Notes: generated by a model from the letters alone, not told the origin. 64,000 bases of DNA from Actinoplanes sandaracinus (GCF_030009775.1 NZ_JASCTH010000028.1:91533-155532); one strand, 5' to 3'; counted from the first letter of the stretch, positions 49,160 to 57,720 are shown. Numbers and translations: made by a program.

Positions 49160-49189
49160 TTGCGGGCCCGCCATCCGGCGGGCCCGCAA
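49160..49189 (+). terminator. terminator of the chemotaxis operon
   Basis: A perfect 13-bp stem (TTGCGGGCCCGCC, 49160-49172, with 49177-49189) on a 4-nt loop, followed by ATTTGTT, 44 nt after the last chemotaxis stop. Confidence 0.88.
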
Positions 49190-49198
49190 ATTTGTTCC

Positions 49199-49225
49199 TA
49201 AGCAAAACCTCAAGCGCGCCGAAGC
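49199..49225 (+). promoter_or_regulatory. sigma-28-type promoter of flgD-flgE
   Basis: TAAG (49199-49202), 15 bp, GCCGAAGC (49218-49225). It lies 34 bp before flgD and directly follows the chemotaxis terminator. Confidence 0.75.
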
Positions 49226-49259
49226 TTAATTAGAGCCTGCTACGGGACAGGAGAAGTCG

Positions 49260-49691
49260 ATGACCTCACCGATGTCCGGACCGACCGGCGCTGACGCCGC
49301 CAAATCGGTGGCCGCCGCGAAGGCCGCTGAAGCCAAGAGCAAATCGCTCGGCGACAAGGACACGTTCATGAAGCTCCTGGTCGCGCAGTTGAAATACCAG
49401 GACCCCACGAAACCGGCCGACTCGACCGCGTTCCTGGCGCAGACCGCCCAGTTCACGCAGGTCGAGAAGCTCGAAGACATGATCGGCATGCTGCAGTCGC
49501 AGCGGATGATCGGTGCCAGCTCGCTGGTCGGCAAGACGGTCACGTACATGGACGAACTCGGTACACCGCAGTCCGGCGTGATCACCTCAGCGAAGCTCAA
49601 TGGAGACAGCGAACCGACGCTCAAGGTCGGGAACACGGATGTGCAGCTGTCCAAGGTCATGGAGATAACCACCGACTCCAAGACCGCGTGA
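49260..49691 (+). CDS. flgD: flagellar hook-capping protein FlgD
   Basis: 143 residues from ATG with GGAG 7 nt before. The N-terminal capping motif LGDKDTFMKLLVAQLKYQDPTKPADSTAFLAQTAQFTQVEKLEDM is well conserved. The Tudor-like/FnIII C-terminal part of longer FlgD proteins is reduced to about 50 residues, as in many Gram-positive bacteria. It caps the growing hook while FlgE assembles. It is followed by flgE 33 nt on. Confidence 0.93.
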   Translation: MTSPMSGPTGADAAKSVAAAKAAEAKSKSLGDKDTFMKLLVAQLKYQDPTKPADSTAFLAQTAQFTQVEKLEDMIGMLQSQRMIGASSLVGKTVTYMDELGTPQSGVITSAKLNGDSEPTLKVGNTDVQLSKVMEITTDSKTA

Positions 49692-49724
49692 TCCGTCTCC
49701 CTCTCAACGCGAAGGATTGTCTAC

Positions 49725-51032
49725 ATGCTGCGTTCTCTCTACTCCGGCATCAGCGGCCTCAACGCTCATCAGAAGATGATCGACGTCACCGGTAACAACA
49801 TCGCGAACGTCAACACCACCGGCTACAAGGCGTCGCAGGTCCAGTTCAACGACACCATGAGCCAGATGATGGGCGCGGCGGGCTCACCCCAGGAGGGCAT
49901 GGCCGGCACCAACCCGGCTCAGGTCGGCCTCGGTGTGCGGGTCGGCGGCATCACCGCCAACTTCAGCCAGGGTTCGGCGCAGACCACGGGTAAGTCGGGC
50001 GACATGATGATCCAGGGTGACGGCTTCTTCATCACCCGCAGCGGAGGCGAGCAGCTCTACACCCGGGCCGGCTCGTTCTTCTTCGACGCGAACGGGGTGC
50101 TGGCCACCTCCACCGGTGAGCCGGTGCAGGGCTGGACCGCGAAGGACGGCGTCGTCAACTCGGCGGCGAAGCCGGGTGACATCAGGATGCCGCTGGGCGG
50201 CACCATCCCACCGGAAGCCACCACGAAGATCACTCTCAAGGGCAACCTGAGCAGCGATGACATCCCGGACATGAACAACGCGAAGAACTACGGGGTCGAA
50301 GGCACGCCGGTCGGCAACAAGGGTTACATAACCACGATTCCGGTCAAGGTGTACGACGCGCAGGGCGGCACGCACACGGTCACGGCGAAGTTCACGCGGA
50401 CCGCGAACGACAATGCTCCGGTCGCGCCCGCCAAGCCGACCTCCACGTGGAAGATGGAGTTGTTCGCCGAGGGCGCCGACATCAACACGGCCACACCGAT
50501 CGCTACGCAAGCCGGGGTCACCTTCACCAACGGTAAGATGTACGAGGCCGACGGCGTCACGCCGAAGCAGGCGATCACTCTCGGCGACTACACCGTCGAC
50601 GTCGGGGACATGACGTCGTACTCGGGCAACACCGATGCCAGGGTGTTCGACACCAACGGTCAGACGGCCGGCGCGCTGACCTCGCTCTCCTACACCGTGT
50701 CCGACAGCGGTGAGATCATCGGCGTCTACAGCAACGGCTTGAAGGAAACGCTGGGCCAGGTCGCGATGGCCACCTTCAAGAACGTCGCCGGCTTGGAGAA
50801 GGTCGGAAACTCGCAGTACCGCACCACGGTCAACTCCGGGTACGCGCAGGTCGGCGAACCCGGCAGTGCCGGCATGGGTCAGGTCATCTCCGGCGCGCTG
50901 GAGATGTCGAACGTCGACCTGGCGCAGGAGTTCACGAACCTCGTCGTGGCTCAGCGCGGGTTCCAGGCGAACTCAAAGATCATCACCACCTCAGACGAGA
51001 TCCTCCAGGAACTCGTCAACCTGAAGCGCTGA
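49725..51032 (+). CDS. flgE: flagellar hook protein FlgE
   Basis: 435 residues from ATG. N-terminal rod/hook motif MLRSLYSGISGLNAHQKMID-VTGNNIANVNTTGYKASQ and the C-terminal GALEMSNVDLAQEFTNLVVAQRGFQANSKIITTSDEIL. Between them the middle hook domains are Thr/Ala-rich. It makes the hook that joins rod and filament. A 15-bp hairpin terminator follows. The rod genes that normally precede it are not in the window. Confidence 0.95.
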   Translation: MLRSLYSGISGLNAHQKMIDVTGNNIANVNTTGYKASQVQFNDTMSQMMGAAGSPQEGMAGTNPAQVGLGVRVGGITANFSQGSAQTTGKSGDMMIQGDGFFITRSGGEQLYTRAGSFFFDANGVLATSTGEPVQGWTAKDGVVNSAAKPGDIRMPLGGTIPPEATTKITLKGNLSSDDIPDMNNAKNYGVEGTPVGNKGYITTIPVKVYDAQGGTHTVTAKFTRTANDNAPVAPAKPTSTWKMELFAEGADINTATPIATQAGVTFTNGKMYEADGVTPKQAITLGDYTVDVGDMTSYSGNTDARVFDTNGQTAGALTSLSYTVSDSGEIIGVYSNGLKETLGQVAMATFKNVAGLEKVGNSQYRTTVNSGYAQVGEPGSAGMGQVISGALEMSNVDLAQEFTNLVVAQRGFQANSKIITTSDEILQELVNLKR

Positions 51033-51049
51033 TCCAGTTCCCGAGCGTG

Positions 51050-51086
51050 AACGGCCGGGATGGGCCTTGTGCCCGTCCCGGCCGTT
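51050..51086 (+). terminator. terminator after flgE
   Basis: A 15-bp stem with one G-T pair (51050-51064 with 51072-51086, AACGGCCGGGATGGG on the left) closes on a 7-nt loop, 18 nt after the flgE stop. Confidence 0.75.
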
Positions 51087-51140
51087 TCTGTGAGCGCCTG
51101 ACAAAGTTCGCTTCGCACCCGGATAGCGACCGTCTGGATC

Positions 51141-51168
51141 TCATCGGCAACCGGCAGTCGGCCGAAGT
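51141..51168 (+). promoter_or_regulatory. possible sigma-28-type promoter of flbD-motAB-fliL
   Basis: TCAT (51141-51144), 16 bp, GCCGAAGT (51161-51168), 60 bp before flbD. It departs from the N15 rule and last base of the five clearer sites, so it is less certain. Confidence 0.4.
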
Positions 51169-51228
51169 ATCAAGTGACGGGCCAGGGAGGGCCTTCACCA
51201 GCCAAAAGACGTACCAAGGACGGATGTC

Positions 51229-51510
51229 GTGATCCTCGTAACCCGCATCAATGGCGCCGTGTTCGCTCTGAACCCGGACCTGGTCGAGCGCGTCGACTGC
51301 ACGCCCGACACGGTCGTCACCCTGGTGGACGGCACCAAATACATCATCGCCGAGTCCGTGCCCGAGTTCATCGACTCGGTGCGCCACTACCGCGCCTCTC
51401 TGATCGCTCAGGCCAGCCGCCTGGAGTCGGAGCCCGCAGCCCACTCCTCGTCCTCTTCCGATGACGAACTCGACGCCAAGGTGCTCCCGCTGCACCGGAA
51501 GGAACACTGA
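51229..51510 (+). CDS. flbD: FlbD family flagellar protein
   Basis: 93 residues from GTG. The FlbD family pattern ILVTRINGAVFALNPDLVERVDCTPDTVVTLVDGTKYIIAESVPEFIDSV is present. A Ser-rich tail (HSSSSSDDE) follows and is variable. In Gram-positive bacteria this gene stands before motA, as here, and its role is not settled. Its stop overlaps by one base with the motA start. Confidence 0.85.
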   Translation: MILVTRINGAVFALNPDLVERVDCTPDTVVTLVDGTKYIIAESVPEFIDSVRHYRASLIAQASRLESEPAAHSSSSSDDELDAKVLPLHRKEH

Positions 51511-52301
51511 TGGACCTCGCTAGCATCATCGGTGTTCTCGCCGGCCTGGTAATCGTCTTCACCGTCCAGATCCTGGAGGGCGGCTCACCCGCCTCCATCA
51601 TCCTGCTTCCCTCGATGCTCCTGGTGTTCGGCGGCGCCTTCTGCGCCGCGATGGCCGGCGGTGTCATGAAGGACTCCGGCGGCTTCGTCACCCAGCTCAA
51701 GAAGGCCTTCACCAGCAAGGTCACCCCGCCGGCCCAGCTCCTCGACAGCGTGGTGAAGCTGGCCGAGCGGGCCCGCCGCGAGGGTCTGCTGGCTCTTGAG
51801 GACGCGGTCAAGACGGTCGAGCACCCCTTCCTCAAGCGGGGCCTGCAGCTCGCCATCGACGGCACCGACCCGGACGAGCTGCACGACATCCTGCACGCCG
51901 AGGTCGCCGCCAAGAAGAAGGCCGACAAGGCCGGCATGAAGTTCTTCGAGAACATGGGTGGCTACGCCCCGACGATCGGCATCATCGGCACGGTCATGGG
52001 CCTGGTTCACGTCCTCGAGAACCTGGACCAGCCCGAGACGCTCGGCCACTCGATCGCCGCCGCGTTCGTCGCGACCCTCTGGGGCGTGCTCAGCGCGAAC
52101 ATCATCTTCCTGCCGATGGCGGCCCGGCTCGGCCGGCTCAGCGCCATCGAGGCCGAGGAGATGGAGCTGGTCATCGACGGTGTCCTGGCCATCCAGGCGG
52201 GCTCGAACCCGCGTCTGGTCGCCCAGAAGCTCCGCAGCCTGCTTCCGCCGGACGAGTTGAAGAAGGCCGAATCGGCCGCGACGAACAAGAAGGCGGCTTG
52301 A
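51510..52301 (+). CDS. motA: flagellar stator protein MotA
   Basis: 263 residues from ATG. Four transmembrane helices: two near the N-terminus, and two after the long cytoplasmic loop. The loop has AERARREGLLALEDAV and the charged residues that face FliG. GGYAPTIGIIGTVMGLVHVL and VATLWGVLSANIIFLPMAARL are the MotA/TolQ signature. With MotB it forms the ion channel that powers rotation. 5 nt before motB. Confidence 0.95.
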   Translation: MDLASIIGVLAGLVIVFTVQILEGGSPASIILLPSMLLVFGGAFCAAMAGGVMKDSGGFVTQLKKAFTSKVTPPAQLLDSVVKLAERARREGLLALEDAVKTVEHPFLKRGLQLAIDGTDPDELHDILHAEVAAKKKADKAGMKFFENMGGYAPTIGIIGTVMGLVHVLENLDQPETLGHSIAAAFVATLWGVLSANIIFLPMAARLGRLSAIEAEEMELVIDGVLAIQAGSNPRLVAQKLRSLLPPDELKKAESAATNKKAA

Positions 52302-52306
52302 TCTAG

Positions 52307-53311
52307 ATGAGTTCTGGCGGGGGCGGCAAGCGTAAACAGAAGCACGAGGAGCACGAGGAGCACGTCAATCACGAGCGCTGGCTCGTGTCGTACGCCGACA
52401 TGCTGACCCTGCTGTTCGTTCTCTTCGTCGTGCTCTTCTCGATGAGTGACGTGAACCAGAAGAAGTTCGCCCAGTTGGCCGCCGGTCTCTCGGCCGGGTT
52501 CGGCGCTCCGACCGCCGTCTTCCAGGGGCAGACGGCGCCACTGGACGGTGCGTCCAACAACGCTCAGGTGGTGCAGATCGACCCGGGCTCCAACCCCGGC
52601 GACGGCAGCTCGGGCACCGAGGGCCTCAACCAGAAGCAGAAGGAAGCGGTCGAGCGGGCGATCCAGGCCGAGGACCGCAAGAAGGCTTCGGCCAACGCGG
52701 AGAAGGCGGCCAAGGAGGCCGAGGACCTGAAGGCCATCGAGCGGAAGATCGCCGACGCGCTGGCGGCGCAGAAGCTGCTCGACAGCGCCCGGTTCACGAT
52801 CGACCAGCGCGGCCTGGTGGTCACCATCGTGACCAACGAGGTGGTCTTCGCCGGCAACCGGGCGGAGCTGCAGCAGGGCGGCGAGAAGATCCTGAGCGCG
52901 ATCTCCCCGACGCTGGCGGCACTGCCGAACAGCATCGAGGTCGACGGTCACACCAACCAGCTCAAGGCGAAGACGACGTACTACCCGAGCGGCTGGGAAC
53001 TGTCCGCGGCCCGGGCCTCGACCACGGTCCGGTACTTCACCGACCAGGGCATCCCGAAGAAGCGGCTCAGTGCGGTCGGGTTCTCCGACACCAAGCCGCT
53101 GATCGACCCGAAGGACCCGCGCTCGATCACCCAGAACCGCCGGGTGGACGTGGTCGTCCTGACCCAGCTCACCGCTGAGCAGGCGGCGCTGCTGCCTTCG
53201 GCGGCCGGCGCGGACAGCAAGCTGCACACCGGCCAGACCACGGCCCAGCACGAGGCCGAGATCAAGGCCGCGACCGCGACACCCACCACCACCACCACCA
53301 CACACAACTGA
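52307..53311 (+). CDS. motB: flagellar stator protein MotB
   Basis: 334 residues from ATG. A charged N-terminus (KRKQKHEEHEEHVNHERWLV) leads to one transmembrane helix with the ion-binding Asp-31 in SYADMLTLLFVLFVVLFSM. The C-terminal OmpA domain (about 190-290) has VDGHTNQLKAKTTYYPSGWELSAARAS and AVGFSDTKPL for peptidoglycan anchoring. The absence of the sodium-type features cannot be judged from sequence. The Thr-rich end (TATPTTTTTTHN) is unusual. Confidence 0.94.
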   Translation: MSSGGGGKRKQKHEEHEEHVNHERWLVSYADMLTLLFVLFVVLFSMSDVNQKKFAQLAAGLSAGFGAPTAVFQGQTAPLDGASNNAQVVQIDPGSNPGDGSSGTEGLNQKQKEAVERAIQAEDRKKASANAEKAAKEAEDLKAIERKIADALAAQKLLDSARFTIDQRGLVVTIVTNEVVFAGNRAELQQGGEKILSAISPTLAALPNSIEVDGHTNQLKAKTTYYPSGWELSAARASTTVRYFTDQGIPKKRLSAVGFSDTKPLIDPKDPRSITQNRRVDVVVLTQLTAEQAALLPSAAGADSKLHTGQTTAQHEAEIKAATATPTTTTTTHN

Positions 53312-53330
53312 TACTGAGGGGGATTTTCTG

Positions 53331-53792
53331 ATGGCTGATGAGAAGGACACGGCTGCCGAGGCGCCGAAGAAGTCGAACAAGATGCTGATGATCATCATCG
53401 CCCTCTCGCTGGTGGTGCTGGGCGGCGGCGGGGCCGGAGCGTTCTTCATGCTCCGCGGCGACACGGCCTCGGCGGCCGAGGAGGCGCCGGTCAAGGGCAT
53501 CATCACCGCGGCCGAGAACGCCCTCACGGTGAACCTGGCCGAAGGCCACTACCTGAAGCTCGGCTTCGCCCTCCAGCAGACCGAGGACTCCGGTGAGGAA
53601 GCGGTCGACCTGAGCGAGGCGTACGAGCTGGCGATCGACGAGTACACCGGCCGCTCGATCGCCGAACTCTCCACCGAGGAGGGCCGCACGAAGATCAAGG
53701 AACAGCTGGTGGCCAAGCTGATCGAGGCTTACACCAAGGACGACAAGAAGATGGTCATGGACATCTACTACACCTCGTTCGTCACCCAGTAA
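53331..53792 (+). CDS. fliL: flagellar basal body-associated protein FliL
   Basis: 153 residues from ATG. A cytoplasmic N-terminus rich in Lys/Asp, one transmembrane helix (about 20-42, LMIIIALSLVVLGGGGAGAFFML) and a periplasmic-type domain with LTVNLAEGHYLKLGFALQQTE and ELSTEEGRTKIKEQLVAKLIEAY. FliL supports the stator around the motor. It is the last gene before a hairpin terminator, which separates it from fliM. Confidence 0.92.
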   Translation: MADEKDTAAEAPKKSNKMLMIIIALSLVVLGGGGAGAFFMLRGDTASAAEEAPVKGIITAAENALTVNLAEGHYLKLGFALQQTEDSGEEAVDLSEAYELAIDEYTGRSIAELSTEEGRTKIKEQLVAKLIEAYTKDDKKMVMDIYYTSFVTQ

Positions 53793-53803
53793 GGCACGGC
53801 GCC

Positions 53804-53832
53804 GGGCGGGTCTCCTCACGGGAGACCCGCCC
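53804..53832 (+). terminator. hairpin terminator after fliL
   Basis: A perfect 12-bp stem (GGGCGGGTCTCC, 53804-53815, with 53821-53832) closes on TCACG, 11 nt after the fliL stop. Confidence 0.78.
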
Positions 53833-53868
53833 ATCGGCACGAGAACTGGATGAAAACGGCTCCAGGGC

Positions 53869-53895
53869 TCAGCGGTTCGGTAACCGAGCCGATGA
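53869..53895 (+). promoter_or_regulatory. sigma-28-type promoter of fliM
   Basis: TCAG (53869-53872), 15 bp, GCCGATGA (53888-53895). The GTG of fliM is 7 nt after the -10, so the transcript is probably leaderless. Confidence 0.75.
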
Positions 53896-53902
53896 GGACG
53901 AC

Positions 53903-54853
53903 GTGACCACCGCTCAGCGATCCCCCGGCAGGATGTCACGTCGAGGCCAAGGCGGGGGCCCGGCGCCGTACGACTTCCGTCGCCCCATCAAACTCTCCCG
54001 CGAACACGTCCGCACGCTGCAGATCGCCTTCGAGACCTACGCGCGCAGCTGCGGGACCCTGCTGACCACCCGGCTCCGGGTGGTCAGCAACGTCTCACTG
54101 ATCTCCATCGAGCAGCTCAACTACGACGAGTACGTGGCGGCGCTGGCCAACCCGACGATCATCGCGGTGGTCACCCTCGACCCGCTGCCCGGCTCGGTCC
54201 TGCTGGAGATCGCGCAGTCCGCGGTGATGACCGCGATCGACCACATGCTCGGTGGCCCCGGCGGCACCCAGCCGGAACGGCCGCTGACCGAGGTGGAGAT
54301 GCCGCTGCTGCGCGGCCTGATCGAGCGGATGCTGGGCGAGCTGCGCTACGGCTTCGAGAGCATGGTGGACCTCACGCCGAAGCTCAAGGAGATCGAGTAC
54401 AACGCCCAGTTCCTGCGCGCCCACGCGCCCGGTGACGCGGTGGTGGTGGCCTCGCTCGAAACCAAGATCGGCGCCGAGGAGTGCGTCTCCACCATCTGCC
54501 TGCCGTTCAACACCATCCTGCCGGTGCTGTCACGGACCGAGGCGATCGTGCTGAGCGCGGCCGAGAGGCAGGCGCGGGACACCTCCCTGCGGAACCTGAC
54601 CGCCGGACTTTCCGCCGCTCCGATCGACGTAGCAGTGCGATTCCAGCCCATTCGGATGCGTACCGATGACATCGTGGATCTGCGCCCCGGTGACGTCGTC
54701 CCGCTGGGACATCAGACCAGCCGGCCGCTCGAGGTGACCGTCAACGACATCGTTTTCGCTCATGCAGTGCCCGGTAATCAGGGCGCCCGGCTCGCATGTC
54801 TCGTCGTGCCGTCGCCCAACGAGAGCTCGTCCAAGGAGTCTGGCCGCCCATGA
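53903..54853 (+). CDS. fliM: flagellar motor switch protein FliM
   Basis: 316 residues from GTG. The middle CheC-like domain is recognised by FRRPIKLSREHVRTLQIAFETYARSCGTLLTTRLR and LIERMLGELRYGFESMVDLTPKLKEIEYNAQFLRAHAPGD. A C-terminal SpoA/FliN-like domain has VDLRPGDVVPLGHQTSRPLEVTVND. The usual N-terminal LSQxEIDxLL segment that binds CheY-P is absent: the first 25 residues are basic, Ser/Gly-rich (MTTAQRSPGRMSRRGQGGGP). CheY may dock elsewhere. ATGA overlap with fliN. Confidence 0.94.
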   Translation: MTTAQRSPGRMSRRGQGGGPAPYDFRRPIKLSREHVRTLQIAFETYARSCGTLLTTRLRVVSNVSLISIEQLNYDEYVAALANPTIIAVVTLDPLPGSVLLEIAQSAVMTAIDHMLGGPGGTQPERPLTEVEMPLLRGLIERMLGELRYGFESMVDLTPKLKEIEYNAQFLRAHAPGDAVVVASLETKIGAEECVSTICLPFNTILPVLSRTEAIVLSAAERQARDTSLRNLTAGLSAAPIDVAVRFQPIRMRTDDIVDLRPGDVVPLGHQTSRPLEVTVNDIVFAHAVPGNQGARLACLVVPSPNESSSKESGRP

Positions 54854-55605
54854 CAGCGCCCACCATGACCGCGCCTCAGCTCGCGCTCGCCCGGAACGCC
54901 GCCGAGGCCGCGCTGGCCGTCCTGCCCACCAGCCGTGCCCTGGTGGCAGCCGACCCGGTCGTACCGGACGCCGGGACGGTGATCGAGGGTCAGGCGATCA
55001 CGGCGAGGTTCACCGGTGCCGCCTCCGGTGAGGTCGTCGTGGTGGTCGGCCAGGATCTGGCGGACGCCCTCCGGGAGAGCCCGCTCGGCGAGCTGGATCT
55101 CACCGCCGCGGTCCGTCCGGCGCTGGAGGCCGCCGCCCGGGTCTTCGGCCCCGTGGTGCTCGACCCCGGCCAGCTGATGGAACCCGAGGTCGCGCTCAGC
55201 GCGCTCGCCACGAAGGAGGGCGCCGTCGCGGTTCCGCTGCGCGACGAGGTGGCGGTGCGGGCCGTGGTCGGCCTCGCCCTGAGCCAGTGGCCGGGCGATG
55301 ACCAGGGCGCGCTGAACGTCTCCCAGCGGTCGACGCCGGCCCGCGCGGCCGGCGGTGGCCGGGGCGGCCTGGACATGCTGCACGACGTCGAGATGGAGGT
55401 CTCCGCCGAGCTCGGACGGACCAGGATGAGCGTGCGCGAGTTGCTATCGCTCACCCCCGGCGCCATCGTCGAGCTGGACCGGGCCGCGGGCAGCCCCGCC
55501 GACCTGCTGGTCAACGGCCGGCTGATCGCTCGCGGCGAGGTCGTCGTGGTGGACGAGAACTTCGGTATCCGGATCACCGAGATCGTCTCCCCGGGCGTGG
55601 AGTAA
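54850..55605 (+). CDS. fliN: flagellar motor switch protein FliN (long form)
   Basis: 251 residues from ATG overlapping fliM. The C-terminal 80 residues are the SpoA domain (LHDVEMEVSAELGRTRMSVRELLSLTPGAIVELDR, NGRLIARGEVVVVDENFGIRITEIV). The first 165 residues form an extra alpha/beta domain resembling the CheC-like part of FliY (LADALRESPLGELDLTAAVRPALEAAARVFGPVVL), but no ExxN site is obvious. This long form is typical of Gram-positive flagella. It could take over CheY binding. Confidence 0.9.
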   Translation: MTAPTMTAPQLALARNAAEAALAVLPTSRALVAADPVVPDAGTVIEGQAITARFTGAASGEVVVVVGQDLADALRESPLGELDLTAAVRPALEAAARVFGPVVLDPGQLMEPEVALSALATKEGAVAVPLRDEVAVRAVVGLALSQWPGDDQGALNVSQRSTPARAAGGGRGGLDMLHDVEMEVSAELGRTRMSVRELLSLTPGAIVELDRAAGSPADLLVNGRLIARGEVVVVDENFGIRITEIVSPGVE

Positions 55606-55610
55606 CGGTC

Positions 55611-56039
55611 TTGATCCCGCTCACCTTCCGCGTCTTCTTGGCCCTCCTGATCGTCCTGCTGTTGATGTGGGGGCTCGCCAGGATGGTGCGCCGGCCCTAC
55701 GCCGCCCGCCGGGTCGGGCCGCTGGCGGTTCTCACCCGCCAGCAGTTGAGCCGCGGCTCAGCGGTGGCCGTCGTCCGGGTGGCGGATCGGGCGCTGGTGC
55801 TCGGGATCACCGAACAGCAGGTCAGCCTCCTCGGGGAGGCCGACATCGACGCCTTCGAGACGGAGCCGGAGGAGCACCGCGACCACCTCGAGGTCGAGGC
55901 GGACGCCTCCGGACTGCACGCGAAGCTTCCGGACCGGCATCCGCTGAGCCTCGGAGGCCGTCTGGACGGGTCGTTGCTCTCGCCGCGTACCTGGGTCTCG
56001 ACGATCGACTTCCTGCGAGAGCGAACGACGAGGCGGTAG
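55611..56039 (+). CDS. fliO: flagellar export protein FliO
   Basis: 142 residues from a TTG (IPLTFRVFLALLIVLLLMWG). One N-terminal transmembrane helix and a cytoplasmic part with the FliO pattern RQQLSRGSAVAVVRVADRALVLGITEQQVSLLGEAD. FliO helps FliP assemble the export gate. Tight spacing to fliN and fliP (5 and 4 nt) shows a single operon. Confidence 0.87.
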   Translation: MIPLTFRVFLALLIVLLLMWGLARMVRRPYAARRVGPLAVLTRQQLSRGSAVAVVRVADRALVLGITEQQVSLLGEADIDAFETEPEEHRDHLEVEADASGLHAKLPDRHPLSLGGRLDGSLLSPRTWVSTIDFLRERTTRR

Positions 56040-56043
56040 TGCC

Positions 56044-56904
56044 ATGACCCACCGCACCGAACAGCACGGAGTTCGACCGACGAGCGATCTCGCCGGTGCG
56101 GGCCGCAGGGGGATGGCCGGGACGGCGCTGTGGCGCAACCTGCCGCTGTTGTTGCTGCTCGCGCCCGCGGTGACCGGGCTGGCTTTGGTGCTGCTGCCGA
56201 CGGTCGCCGCGGCGGCGCCGGCGCCGCCCTCACCGCCGAGCATCGACATCCAGATCAACGGTACGAACCCCGACGGCAGCCGCCCGGCCTCCTCACTCGT
56301 GATCCTCCTGGGCCTGACGATGCTGTCGGTGGCGCCGGCGCTGCTGCTGCTCTGCACGTGTTTCACCAAGGTCTTCATGGTCCTCGGCATCACCCGCAAC
56401 GCGCTGGGACTGACCAGCATGCCACCCAACCAGGTGCTCGCCGGCCTGGCGCTGTTCCTGAGCATGTTCATCATGGGCCCGACCCTCTCGTCCATCAACG
56501 ACCAGGGCGTACAGCCCTATCTGAAGGGCGACAAGAACCAGACGCAGGCGTTCAAGGACGGCGTCCAGCCGCTGCGGGAGTTCATGTCCGGCGTGACCCG
56601 TCCCGACGAGGTCGCCCTGCTGACCAAGGTGGCGGGTCAGGAGAAGCCGGCCAACATCGACGAGGTCCCGCTGACCACGCTGATCCCGGCGTTCGTCCTC
56701 TCCGAGCTGCGGGCCGCGTTCATCATCGGGTTCGTCATCTTCATCCCGTTCCTGATCATCGACCTCGTGGTGTCGGCGTCGCTGATGTCGCTGGGCATGA
56801 TGATGCTGCCGCCGGTGACCATCGCCCTGCCGTTCAAACTGCTGCTGTTCGTGCTGGTCAACGGGTGGGGCCTGATCATCACGGCGCTGGTCGGCTCGTA
56901 CTGA
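56044..56904 (+). CDS. fliP: flagellar export gate protein FliP
   Basis: 286 residues from ATG. A long N-terminus with a signal-like helix (about 27-55) precedes the core: LTMLSVAPALLLLCTCFTKVFMVLGITRNALG, MPPNQVLAGLALFLSMFIMGPTL, LIPAFVLSELRAAFIIGFVIFIPFLIIDLVVSASLMSLGMMMLPP. These are the FliP/SctR signatures. It forms the FliP5 part of the gate. The next gene is fliR, 4 nt away; the expected fliQ is not between them. Confidence 0.95.
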   Translation: MTHRTEQHGVRPTSDLAGAGRRGMAGTALWRNLPLLLLLAPAVTGLALVLLPTVAAAAPAPPSPPSIDIQINGTNPDGSRPASSLVILLGLTMLSVAPALLLLCTCFTKVFMVLGITRNALGLTSMPPNQVLAGLALFLSMFIMGPTLSSINDQGVQPYLKGDKNQTQAFKDGVQPLREFMSGVTRPDEVALLTKVAGQEKPANIDEVPLTTLIPAFVLSELRAAFIIGFVIFIPFLIIDLVVSASLMSLGMMMLPPVTIALPFKLLLFVLVNGWGLIITALVGSY

Positions 56905-56908
56905 GACG

Positions 56909-57673
56909 ATGAATCACGACATCGCCATCGCGGAGTTCCTGGCAATCATGCTGGGAGCGGTGCGCACCGGCGCGTGGATGATGCTCTGCCCTCCGTTCAA
57001 CTCCCGGTTCATCCCGGCGCAGGTGAAGGCGCTGCTCTCGGTCGGCCTGACGCTGCCGATGGCGCCGTACCTGACCAAGACCGTCCCGTCCCTGGAGACC
57101 AAGGACCTGATCTTCAGCGTCGCTCTCCAGGTGTTCGTCGGCGCCGGGCTCGGCTTCCTCACCGCGCTGCTCTTCGCCGCCCTGCAGGCGGCGGGCGACC
57201 TGCTCGACCTGTTCAGCGGCTTCACCCTGGCGTCGACGTACGACCCGTTCTCGCAGAGCAGCAGCTCGATCTTCGGCCGGTTCTACAACCTGGTGGCGCT
57301 CACCCTGCTCTTCGCCAGTGACGGGCATCAGTTGATCCTGCGCGGCTTCCTGCAGAGCTTCCGGACCCTGCCGCTGGACGCCACGTTCTCGGCGGAGACG
57401 TTCAGCCGCCTTCTGCTCAGGGGTGTCGGCGAGATGTTCATGTCGGCGGTCCAGATCGCCGGGCCGCTGATCGGTGTGCTGTTCCTCGCCGACGTGGCGC
57501 TGGGCCTGCTGAACCGGGTGGCGCCCGCGCTGAACGCGTTCCAGCTGGGTTTCCCTATCAAGATCTTCCTGCTGGTGGCTCTCTCCGGGACCGCGATCGC
57601 GCTGCTGCCGTCGGTGCTGGACACGCTGGTCGACAAGGCGGTCACCGTGGTGGTCCGGCTCAGCGGCGGCTGA
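56909..57673 (+). CDS. fliR: flagellar export gate protein FliR
   Basis: 254 residues from ATG (MNHDIAIAEFLAIMLGAVRT). Typical FliR signatures: GAVRTGAWMMLCPPFNSRFIPAQVKALLSVGL, QAAGDLLDLFSGFTLASTYDPFSQSSSSIFGRFYN, LLFLADVALGLLNRVAPALNAFQLGFPIKI. Six or so transmembrane helices. It completes the gate with FliP and FliQ. It cannot replace FliQ as no FliQ-like two-helix segment is added. Its 3' end carries the sigma-28-type promoter of flhB. Confidence 0.95.
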   Translation: MNHDIAIAEFLAIMLGAVRTGAWMMLCPPFNSRFIPAQVKALLSVGLTLPMAPYLTKTVPSLETKDLIFSVALQVFVGAGLGFLTALLFAALQAAGDLLDLFSGFTLASTYDPFSQSSSSIFGRFYNLVALTLLFASDGHQLILRGFLQSFRTLPLDATFSAETFSRLLLRGVGEMFMSAVQIAGPLIGVLFLADVALGLLNRVAPALNAFQLGFPIKIFLLVALSGTAIALLPSVLDTLVDKAVTVVVRLSGG

Positions 57674-57686
57674 CCCGGGCCGAACG
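57660..57686 (+). promoter_or_regulatory. sigma-28-type promoter of flhB
   Basis: TCAG (57660-57663), 15 bp, GCCGAACG (57679-57686). It overlaps the last codons of fliR and lies 34 bp before flhB. Confidence 0.7.
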
Positions 57687-57720
57687 GGCCTGGTAGGAGC
57701 CGACCGCGAGGAGGTGAGGC

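Noticed and set aside
52266..52273. GCCGAATC upstream of motB as a sigma-28 -10 element
   Set aside because: No T(C/A)AG 15 bp upstream, and it lies inside the motA coding end; spacing to motB suggests simple co-translation.
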